The translations under genes were made by a program, and so were the position numbers. Positions 1 to 10,700 of a DNA stretch of 64,000 bases are shown here, piece by piece. The notes under the pieces were generated by a model. It searched no databases. It saw only the letters and a list, made by a program, of their open reading frames with translations, and had not been told where the DNA came from. This stretch comes from Sesamum alatum (lineage: Eukaryota > Streptophyta > Magnoliopsida > Lamiales > Pedaliaceae). How positions within the stretch are numbered: the stretch's first letter is position 1; each line of letters begins with the position of its first letter. The stretch lies in NCBI GenBank assembly GCA_034509735.1, contig JACGWO010000003.1:36044466-36108465 (forward strand), read 5' to 3'.

Positions 1-1862
1 CCATGTAAATCAGTCCATACCAGAGAGCTGTGATTAGCTAATTCTATGTTTGTACTTGTCTGCATTGTATGTATTAAAGGAACTGTTTATATAACCCCCA
101 TGGAGACTGCAACGCACCACACCTATTTTATTCGATGTGTGCACCGTGCTATGCCCTATCTCTTGTCCGACAGCTAATATATCTTTTCCGTTTCTCTCCT
201 CAGATTTCCCCTACTTCCACTTTGCACTAGTAGCCAGCAAAAGTCGTTTCATTACGGTTTGATACTAAGCTACGTCCAAGATCTTTCAGTGTTGGAACTC
301 ACCTGCGTTACCCTTCGGATTATACATGACATGTCTGAAAATAATTGCTAATCTCTGTACTTTCGAATGAAGTACCAGGTCCTTAAACTAAATTTCGTGT
401 GTTTTCATATGATGAGTCAGAAATTTACCCCCTTGAGCCCCTTGTTCTAATTAAGGTCGTTGTTATGTAATCGGGGCATGGGCACCAACTTAATGCTTGC
501 AGAAAACTAGCAGGTGGGAAGTTAAGGCTCTGTTGCATTTACTCAGTTGGTCTGCTTTTGGGGGGAAATAATGATTTTCAACTTATGTTCTAAGATGATT
601 GAATTTCCCTATTTCATAACTTAGGAAAAAATTAATTTCATTCTCATTGGGGTTTTAACCATTCATAATGAAGAATCTGCAAATGTCTTTTCTTTTTCTC
701 CGTACCTTTCTGTACGCAGAATTTTAGACAATAAGATATATATAAAATAATATTACTTGGGGACTTTTCTTAATAATCTGGCTATCATTCCGTTCTGCTA
801 GTTTTCTGGGTTTATCACGTGCTATGGAATTATAAAAAATATTTGATAAATCAAATAAAAATGTTGACTTTATTTAAACATTTTGTCGGTTTTATAACAG
901 GATTTCATATACATCTTTACTGAGAATGTTTTGATTACTATTAAGCATGTACAAGCGATTAATCAACGAATGCATGCACGACAATTTAATCGTAAACTCT
1001 TTTGGTTACAAGGTAGAGCTCTCACCTAAGGTCACTTTTGGATTGAAGAATTCAAAATTACATGAATTTCAATTCCTCAATAATAAATTCTTTGAATTTG
1101 TTTGAATAATTTCAAAATTTAAAAAATTTCGAATCATTCTATTGCAATTTTCAACCCAAGGTAATATTGCAAAGGCTCCATGAGCATGAGTTCTCCTCTC
1201 AGATTATCTACAGAACATGCAAACAGATGACCGGAGTACAATGTCATTCTTATTACAGATTCCACTCTTCTTTCTGGAACTGCCGAAAGTTAAAATCAAC
1301 TACAATTTCTCTTACAGTGCATGACAATATCCCAGTAAATGTAAGATGGGGTGTATGAAAACATGTACTAAAACAACAAATTAAGTTGAATTTAGGAGAA
1401 CTCCGAATCCTAAAAGCCTGCTTCTTGCCTGAAACTGCTCAATCCTGCAGATTATGCTCAACTATCTCTATGCGAACGACAGACGAAACATAATCTCATA
1501 TATGAAAATAATTTGGGATTCGGCTGTTAGATGAAAAGGCATATGCTTAAAAACATTCCTTACTTGTGATAACACCGGTGGAGCGCTATACTCATGCCGC
1601 CAAATGTAAGTCCCTGACAACGTGCAAACCTGCGCTTACACAACTCAAAAACACACAAATTAGAAGAAACGTCGCATACTAAGCTCATAAGCGCCACAAG
1701 TAAGCAAATGGACAAGAATGATTATAGCAAGGAAGGAAACCGGGAAAGGTAATGGAAATAGACGATCAAACTGAAGTAAGTATATAATGAATGGCATTGT
1801 AGTTTATATAGCATTCAATCAATCCAACTATACTAGGATCCAACGGGCAGCAACGAGAAGCT
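1..1862. other. Intergenic and probable HSFA3 3' UTR
   Basis: No convincing coding exon is visible on either strand. The last few hundred bases (about 1560-1862) directly follow the HSFA3 stop codon on the minus strand and probably include its 3' UTR. The rest is AT-rich, with short out-of-context reading frames only; a 63-codon frame at 1167-1358 has no recognisable domain and no splice partner. The far left end could be the downstream flank of a gene outside the window. Confidence 0.5.
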
Positions 1863-4182
1863 CTATTGCTCCCTTTTATCAGAACTATCGTCCCTAGGCT
1901 GGGCATCTCGATTCCCTAACGAAGGGGATTCTTCATCCGGTCTAATCCCAATGCCTGAACTTTCTGCTGGCTGCAGTGAACCTATGTCCCAGACATCTGA
2001 TAGTGCAACTAATTCCGGTTCATCAAAAGTGTTAATAGTACTCCATAACTCGGTGGTGGAACTGGACATACCGGCACTGGCTCCAAAACCCATGCTCCAG
2101 AAACTCTCTTCCATGGCCATACCTTCAGTTCCAGATATCGAGAGTTCATGACCACGCTTCTCCGTCACCAAGTCCTCAGGAAAAGAGATGAAATACTCGG
2201 GCGTGGAGACTGGCTGAGGATCCACTATACCCTTTCCTTTAAGATGCGGATCTATGGTCCCTGGGGTCGGAACTGGTTCAGCCTGCTCTGGCGTACTGAT
2301 GAAGTCATGCACCATCGCGAATTCATCTTGTGCAATATCCTCAACCTGAAAAGGCAAGTTTTGAGAACCAAAATCTGGGTTGTCTCCCGTATCTTGCGAG
2401 AAGTGAGCATGAAGTTGTTTGCCTGTGACTGGATCAGAGTAGAGGGGAGAAGAGGGCATAGTATGGCTACTCCCAAAATCATGCCGGTACCTCACAATCT
2501 GCCCCTTGGGGGAACCAGATGATCCTGGTTCATGGGCTTGATGTTTCACAAATTTCCGCGTTGTTCTTGGCAAGGTAATGCCCTTTTGCTCCCCCGTCTC
2601 CCGAAGACGAGCTAAAAATGATGGGTTCTGAAAAATTTTCCCCAAGAATGAAACCATCTGCTTCTGCCGTTTCTCTGCTGCCTGGAGCTTCTCATTAACC
2701 ATTTCCATATGCTGAAAGGTACCACGCTGCTGATGCTGCAACTCAACTACTTCCTGCATCATCGAACTTCTTTCTTTCCTCAGACGTTCAATTTCACCTT
2801 CCATTGCAGCTTTGGCTGCCTCATCAGATGATCCAGATGAGCTTCCAATCTGCTGGGAGGGAGGTGCTTTCCGCCTTTGGATATTTTTCAACAGATGCCT
2901 CTGCCCCCTTATGAATCCCTCATTTGCAAACTCCCACTTATCCGTATCAATTTTGCGAAATCCCTGTATATGTGCAGATGTATCCAAAGATAACTTTACA
3001 AATAAATACACTCAGAAACAAATTCCGAATAAGCATAAGAACAACTTCATTGTCAAGGTGACTAACTATACACAAACTCAACATCCGTTAGTAAGGGGAA
3101 CAAATCGCACTACAACAAATGAGATCAGTACAAATTTACATCCAAATATGAATTCAATGAAAGACATTACATGCATAAAGCTTAGCAAATTATGCATCAA
3201 AGCATAAATTCTACCTGTGAAGGAGATGGACATTCCGTTCGGTGGACGTGGTTCGTTATTGTGAACCAGATTTAGTATCTCAGCATTATTCTACAATACT
3301 AAAACAAGTCCAATGCATCACCAAGATTCAAAGAAAACCAGCAACCTCTAAACACAATTTTAAGAGACAGTCTCAATAGAAAGTATGATCCAAGAAATAT
3401 AATGAATACTCATGACAATGAATCAGGTACATAGTTTCTGTACAAACCGCCTCCCATTTCTACAATTCCAGTACAAATTACATCACCAATACAGCAAGTT
3501 CTTCAAGAATGTAGCTTACATGGAAACAGAAATTTACAAGCAAAGAATCCAAAAGAAAAAACAACAACATGGGAAAAAATGATAACAACAAAGAAAATAG
3601 CCAAAACAAACATAAAGAATCGAAGATATACAGACCAAGAGCATCCCAGTGATAAATTAAATCAATACCCACATATGTATTGAGCTGACGAACAAAGCTT
3701 GAGAAATTGTTGTGCTTGAAATTCCGTGGCAATATCATCCTCGAAAACTCTACAGGATCCCACACCACAAAGCTATTACCCTTCGCACCCCAAGAAATTA
3801 TGGCATCCAATGAAGGGTCATCCACCAAATCAAAAGTCTTGGACAAGAATGGCGGAATTGGAGTCTCATACAAGGACTCCAATGGCTGCGGAACGCCAAA
3901 TAAACTCTCGCCGGCCGCCGCTGCGCTCCCCGGCTCATTTCCCAACACGGGCTTCGATTCAGATTCGGTTTCGAAAGAATCGAAGCTAATGAAAGGAGAA
4001 AAAGGCGGCGGTTCGGGAAATGGGGACGCCGTCGACAGAGGCAAAGCGAAAGGTGGCGGAGTTGGAGACACCGTCGTTTGTGGCGGTGGTGGTCGTATGG
4101 GAGTTGCTTCAGGATGGCCACCGGAAGAAAAGGGCGGAGGCGGAGGTGGAGGATACTGGTTCTGATTATCATCAGAGTCCAT
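1863..4182 (-). CDS. Heat stress transcription factor A-3 (HSFA3), 2 exons
   Basis: Exon 1 is 4182-3673 and exon 2 is 2963-1863, joined in phase 0 across a 709-nt intron (donor TAT|GTGGGT, acceptor ACAG|GGATTT); the product is 536 aa. The start is the ATG at 4182. A winged-helix HSF DNA-binding domain spans about residues 110-203 and is interrupted by the intron right after RQLNTY, the conserved plant HSF position. Next comes a class A HR-A/B heptad region (about 223-290) containing [11 protein letters not shown]. The C-terminus is acidic with tryptophan-centred patches near residues 459, 477 and 495, fitting the Trp-type activation motifs known for HsfA3 rather than classic AHA motifs. The [17 protein letters not shown] start of the DBD and the [12 protein letters not shown] block match HSFA3 specifically. 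Residues 1-105 form an unusually proline-rich leader. HSFA3 is a nuclear trimeric activator of heat-shock protein genes, placed downstream of DREB2A in Arabidopsis. Confidence 0.93.
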
Positions 4183-4317
4183 TGTAGTTCCTCGCACTGC
4201 GAGAGTGATTAATAGTGATTGAACGAGGTTTTCTGCGAGATTTGGAGCTGAAACAGAGAGCTAATCCAGGTGGGTTTCTGCAAGAAGGTGAAAAATCTTG
4301 GGTACGAGAAAAAAATG

Positions 4318-4671
4318 GTCGGCGATATGAGGGTCGGCCTGAATATATATATGTTTCGCCGACTGAAAACCCACCCACCAAATAAAAAAATCAAGAAATA
4401 GGCGTAAGGCGGTGGAGGGTTGTCGTTGCCTCGCATCTTCCTCCACTCCAATAGCATTATGTTCGAGTTTTCTCTGCAAATACTTGTCCGACAAGAAAAA
4501 ATCAAACACACACACACACAGACAATGCAATTTGTAGACATTGAAGGAGTGACGAGGGTTTTGGCGGGTCCAAGGAGACGAGATATTTCTTGGGATTCTT
4601 CGCGAACAGTCCAAGTTTGAGCTTTTACTGCACTGTTTGGGGTTTGAATTCATGATGGGTTTCTCGTCGGT
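4318..4671 (-). promoter_or_regulatory. HSFA3 promoter: TATA box and four DRE cores
   Basis: Upstream of HSFA3 the minus strand has a TATATATAT run (4343-4352) about 160 nt before the ATG, a plausible TATA box that puts the transcript start near 4310-4320. DRE/CRT cores (RCCGAC) occur at 4318-4323 and 4333-4338 (GCCGAC on the minus strand), at 4358-4363 (GCCGAC on the plus strand) and at 4666-4671 (ACCGAC on the minus strand). A CCAAT motif is on the plus strand at 4677-4681. In Arabidopsis, DREB2A activates HSFA3 through DRE sites, so the cluster fits known regulation. Function is inferred. Confidence 0.6.
4594..4611. promoter_or_regulatory. Candidate heat-shock element upstream of HSFA3
   Basis: The units GAt-TTC-GAA-gTC are spaced by two bases each; the central TTCgcGAA (4599-4606) is perfect and the outer two units each have one mismatch. 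This is compatible with a weak HSE about 415 bp upstream of the HSFA3 ATG, but a single TTCnnGAA core also arises by chance. Confidence 0.3.
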
Positions 4672-4681
4672 CTCGGCCAAT

Positions 4682-7667
4682 GATATTTTGGTCGAAGTTG
4701 GGGAAGATCTTTGTTGGGATCCTGAGGGGCCGTTCGTCAGACTTCTAAATTAGGTAACTGTTCGCTGTACAATGTTTTACGGAATTGGGGGTTATTCCTT
4801 GTTTCAGACACTGTACGTGGGTGGATCTTGTCTTGTTATATCTTATTGCCTAAATTGCTTTGATTATGGCATCCATTTGTTTATTGTAGGAACTTGGACA
4901 AAAGAACAAATGCTATTTCCCGGTTCAAAAATGGGAAATCTCATATTTTTTTTTGGGTAAGAGAAACAAGCATTATATTTATTTTCATTTTCAATTCATC
5001 ATTGAGATAGGTCGAAACATAACAAATATTTAGATTGTTTTGGAGACACTTGACTTGGTTTGTTTTGTCTCTTTTTTGGCCGTTTCCATGATTTATTTTC
5101 ATTTTCAATCAAGATTCTCTTTTATTTCCTTGAGTGTTATAATAAAAACTAATCAAAATAAATCCAATCTCATCGTTACTCGGAGTCTCCTTTCTTTTTT
5201 CCTTTTGCCATAATGAAATCTCTTTTCTCTCTGTAGCACGTCATTCGCCTAATGTTGTACAACGAGGCATTTGGTTTGTATAGTCACCGCTGCCACGTCC
5301 GTCCGCACTCAAGCCGCGTCCGCCCTCCACCGATGAAGAACGCACCAAGAAATGTTCTTGCCGTTTGAGTCACACTCCGCCCAAAATCATATTGATTGCA
5401 GAGATGGGCTTCCCTGAGTTTTTTGAATTTTGAGCTCTTTGAAATAATTCAAAAAATATTTTAATAATTAATTTACACATTTTTTATAATTACTAAATTT
5501 GAAACGCATAACGAAAAAAAGTATTACAATAATTTATTTATGGACATTGTGCAATTGATTTAAATGTATACTAATTATTAAAATGAGACCTTTATAATAC
5601 ATGATTTTTGTTGTCAATATGTCTTTTTATTAAATATTTTAATAACTTATTTTGGTTTAATGGTAATTTTTATACTTTCAGTATTTTAATTAAAGCAATA
5701 AAAAGGATTATTTTTGGGTGCAATAAGTAAAATAAAACATACACACTAATGTGCATAAAATTATTTATTAAATACATCATTATTATTTAAAAAATTTGTG
5801 AATGATTTTTCATACAAATATGATTACAATAATATATATAATTCAACCCACCTACAAAATAAAATAATATATATACACATAAATAAAAATACATATAAAT
5901 AAATATGATTTGTCAATGAACAGTGAATTTTGTTCCACGATAAACAAAATCGAACATATAGCACATATTTTACACTATTTTAAGTTAACTCCAAAAGTAA
6001 ATCCAAATATACATATTATCTCTAATATATACCTATTTTTCTCTCTCTATCTTCACAAAACAAAACGGAACACTCTAAAAATAAATTCAAACATTATGAA
6101 GATGCATGCTATTAGCACATCTCTGGTATCTATAGAATGTGAAGTTTTTATGGGCGTCCATTTTTTGGTTAGAATGTGCACAGTTTGGTTAATCGGTCGA
6201 ACAAGCTGGATTAAACTAAATATATAATAGTTATCCCTCTTGATTTGATAGTCGTGATAAAAATACCAGACATGCATCCCATATATACTTATGTATGTTT
6301 CTAATATATTTAAACATGATTTGATATCAAGTTACTTTTTACATAGAAGGAAAATATATTCTTATTTGAAATACGGAAATAATAATTAATAACTTGAGCA
6401 TTATAGATCAAATTAAAGTAATGAATGAGTCCGACATATACAAAATAAAAACAAATCAAGAATAATTTATTTTATTCATTTGAATCGAAACATAAGTTAT
6501 TAACTAACAAATTCACAAGATTAACAAGAACTGAAAGAGAAGTTATTAACTAACTCACGTGTGATCCATTAGAAGATTTTCCTACTAAGCAGACAGGTCA
6601 ATATAAAGTATACATATCATATAGACTCATAATATGCAGTTAGAAAGGATCAATAGGAATTTTTGGGATGACAGATCAATTTGGCTAGAAGAACTAACAA
6701 CTTTTCTTCTAAATAGGTGCTCATTGATTACTGGCACGATATTTTTAACTTATGCTAAACATGACTGACGTGACATACAATTGGATTAATGATCTAACAC
6801 GATAACTCATCTACACTTACAACATAAATTGATCATGCTCAACCAACTTCTAAATTTGCTCAAAAGTCACTTATAAGCAGAAGACCAGATAGTTAAAGGA
6901 ATTCAATATCTTTTAATACACATTATATGAAAATTTCATATTTCTTCGCATCTCTACTCGAATTGAGACATTTTTTTAATCTTTTTTTATTTATTGTCCA
7001 CCTCAAAAAATTGTTATTAAACATCAAAGTGCTAACTTTTTTTTTTTTTTCAAATTAATAATACATTTTTCTTAGGATTTTCAATTGAATCTTCCAATTT
7101 TGATGGTGTTGAAATTCCGATAAGCATTAATTATATTGGTGTATTACATTAGAAAAAGGAAAGAGTTAGCGCAACCCACTTTGGACTTCCTCGGCCCATA
7201 ATATAGCATCTCCGCCGGCTCGGCCCACCCACACAACATTAACGTCTCTTTTCGACATGTTGTGTCGTCTTTTATTATACTGTAAAAATTGGGCGCCTCG
7301 TCCCCCCTCTTCCCAAAATCTCAATCATCGTTCGACCCGAAAAAACCCTATCCCTCTCTCCTTCTATCTCTTGTCCCTCCCTCCCGTACTCCCGGACACA
7401 AATTCGCGAGTTGTACTCTATGACAGACATTTGATATTTTGTTACTCTGTGTAGTTTCGCTTGTACTGTTGGAAAAGATCGTTTTATGTGCATATAGATT
7501 CCAATTTGGCACAGTTGAAGTTAGGGTTTCTTGGTTTTGTAACTTTTTTGGGTTATTTTTCAATTGGAAGTGTTTTCTTTATACTGATTAGTGAATTGTG
7601 TTGCGATTTCTGTAAATCGTTTTTTTGTTTTTCCGCGGTGGAGTACTGTAGTAGTATAGGGTTAAAG
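4682..7667. other. Divergent intergenic region HSFA3-PCFS4
   Basis: No gene is recognised. A GC-richer island at about 5250-5420 has no frame with recognisable coding content. The stretch 5450-7140 is strongly AT-rich and featureless. The PCFS4 promoter and 5' leader probably occupy about 7150-7667, where pyrimidine-rich sequence precedes the uORF. Confidence 0.5.
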
Positions 7668-7703
7668 ATGAGCAATTGGAATATTGGTGTAGGGTTTTTG
7701 TGA
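7668..7703 (+). promoter_or_regulatory. Short uORF in the PCFS4 5' leader
   Basis: An ATG at 7668 opens an 11-codon frame (MSNWNIGVGFL) ending at TGA 7701-7703, only 12 nt before the PCFS4 ATG at 7716. If it lies in the mature leader it would be met first by scanning ribosomes and could reduce translation. Whether it is transcribed is not visible from the sequence. Confidence 0.45.
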
Positions 7704-7715
7704 TTTGTGGTGGAG

Positions 7716-10700
7716 ATGGAGAGTACCCGCAGACCGTTTGATAGATCTCTTTCAAAAGAACCGGGACTGAAGAAACCCAGGCTCATTGAGGACCCCGTGC
7801 CAGCCGATCGAATCTCCAATGGCCGTGCCGGATTCCCTCAACGGTCTGCAGTTTCAAACTCTGGCGGTGGAGCCTCGAGACCGCAGAGGGACAGGGACTC
7901 TGAGAGTACAGATTCCGTGCGGGGGCCCTACCAACACCAGTCTGGTCAGCAGTTGCATCAGGAGCTGGTGACTCAGTACAAGACTGCGTTAGCTGAGCTG
8001 ACGTTCAACTCGAAGCCAATCATAACTAACTTGACGATTATTGCCGGCGAGAATTTGCATGCGGCCAAGGCAATTGCAGCCACTGTCTGCGCCAATATTC
8101 TCGAGGTGACTGTGATTCTTATCTTCTGCTTGTAGTATTTATTGCTATGTGACACTAGTCAAAATGTAAAGATGTATAATTGTATAGTTGCGGTTAATGC
8201 CTAATGGAGTTTTTTGTTATAAAGAAAAAAGGAGTTGGTGTATTAGAAAGTGCCGGCTTTTTTCTTTGTATTGGTTTTTGCTTTTGCTTTTGAATTCATC
8301 TAGTCGGACCTTAGTGTGTTTTCTTTGAGCTATTTGAATTGAGGATGTGGATGACAATCTCTGAAAGATCACTTGATTGACATTTGGCTGATTGTTTCCA
8401 CTAACAATACTAGGATAAAGATGCGAGTGAACTGGAATTCTATTATTACATGACTAATCTCGTCCATCACTGATGCCAAAGATGTAAGCAAGCTAAATTG
8501 TAACGCGTCTTTTGTAATGTTAGTCACCAAGTACCTACATTTGTTCATCGCTGCATCATGTTGTCATTTCTTAAGAACTGTGCTTCACCTAAATGGTTTG
8601 TATCGAGTTCCTTTGGTACTGTTGCCACTTCTAATTCATCATTACCATTGTTTTATGATTGTTTAGTTTCATAAATTAAACTAAAGTTCCTCCCCATTTT
8701 GTACATAACTGATCCGCAATGCCATTTTGTTTGAATCATACAAGTTTTTGTAATATTTTCTCTTCTATTGATGACTCTTTTTCCCTCTTGTTTTGAGGGG
8801 TTTCTGCAGTCTCCTATACTGGCAGTTGACCATGTCTGTCGTTGCATGGATGAATTTTCACTGTAGACTTGCTTGTATTACAGTCAAATTGTAAAGGCGC
8901 CGATTCTCTATCCTTGTAATATACCTTTTAGTGATCATATCGTTCCGTGGGTCTTGAAATAAAATTGTTTTAAGATGTGGTTGATCCCTGTCATTGTGAT
9001 GATTGTTCAAGGTCAAAGAAACTGTATATTCATTCATGAGTTGATTAAAGTAAATTGGACATTCCATAGTTATCAATCATACTTTTCATGTCCAAGGCTT
9101 TCTCATGCCATTCTTTCATCTACTATTCTGGTCTCTAAAGAGGAAGCTGACAGTCAGAATGCTGAAAATTGAATTATGACATTTGATGGTGATGGCTTAT
9201 GTCCCAAATTATCAAAGAACATGTAGAAGAGCTTTTGTATGGACCACTTATCAGCTTCAATTGGGAGAACCATTAATGGGGTCCATTCAGGATGTTGTCT
9301 ATCATTTTCTGGTCCTTGGATAAATTAAGGATTTGAAAAATTGATATCTGGTTTTCTGTCATTTAGCTCCCCTTTCTGTTTTTTCTGTGCTGTATGTTTT
9401 GTGCCTATTGTTTGTTTCAGTTATCACAAAGCATCTCCAAACTTCTGTGAGTATTATGCCTGACCCCTGGAAATCATTTACAGGTTCCCAATGAGCAAAA
9501 ACTGCCTTCGCTATATTTATTAGACAGCATTGTGAAGAACATTGGGAGGGATTATATAAAGTATTTTGCCTCCAGATTACCCGAGGTCAGATTTTGTAAA
9601 TATACTTTTCTTTCTTATCTTTCATAGAGAAAAAGTTGGATCATTAATCCATCATTAGTCCTTGTATACGGTGTATAAGTTATAACTATCGTCTAATTAG
9701 GCCATTTTTGTTGGGAATAAATGAAGAATCCTAACTTTTTCCTTCTTCCTAAGGGGGGAAGTGCCTATTTGATGCTTTCTTGTATTGATTTCCATTATCA
9801 TTCATAATTATCCCTTTTGTGTGCATTTTCCAGGTCTTCTGTAAGGCATATAAACAGGTTGATCCCTCAATACACAATGGTATGCGCCACCTTTTTGGAA
9901 CCTGGAAAGGAGTCTTCCCTCCACAGACACTTCAGATGATTGAGAAGGAGCTTGGATTTACTACGGTAGCCAATGGTTCATCCTCAGGAACAGCGCCTAG
10001 GCCTGACTCACAGGCGCAACGTCCTGCACATAGCATTCATGTAAACCCCAAGTATTTGGAGGCAAGGCAGCGACTGCAGACCACCAAGGTGAGGGTCTCG
10101 TGAACCCTTTGCAATAACTTTCATTAAAATAGTGTAACTATTCTTGCCAGTTGCCACCAAGTGAATGTAGTTTCATTCTCATTTTCATTGTTTTTCAATT
10201 ATAGCCCCTCTAAAGTGAGGTTTGGTGTTCTCTTGGTTATCATGTCTTCTTTTTTAAGTAGCTGAACTTACTCTTAATTTTGCCATAATATGTGGCTGTT
10301 TTGAGATGTTTGAGCTCTAGGCAGAGAAGTATCATGCTGTGTGGGTTTGTCTTAAGAGTCTGCATTTCATTTTATAGATTCTAGACCACAGATTGAAACT
10401 TGATAAGTATTCAACCTAATTATCTGCTTTAGCAAGGAATTCAAATGATGGTGACTATCCTGGGTGTTATCTCTTACCTGCCTGTGACTGTGATATAATT
10501 TTTGCTTTTCTTTGTTCTGCCACAGGCAGGGTATAAAAGCTATTTGTCTCGATTTTTTCGTCTTAGTTTTTCTGCATGTAGAAGAAAATCATAAATGTTA
10601 CTGTTTAGCTTGCTGCACAAATGTATTGTGATGAATTTATGCATTTTCATTTTCCATACATGTTAGTTACCTATCATTTGACACTATGTATAAGTTTCCA

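Noticed and set aside
3478..3672. C-terminal hydrophobic extension of HSFA3 exon 1 ([10 protein letters not shown]...)
   Set aside because: This is intron sequence read through the donor; exon 2 restores the conserved [15 protein letters not shown] of the HSF domain.
4261..4680. 139-codon minus-strand frame upstream of HSFA3
   Set aside because: Covers the promoter with TATA box and DRE cores; no domain, low-complexity composition.
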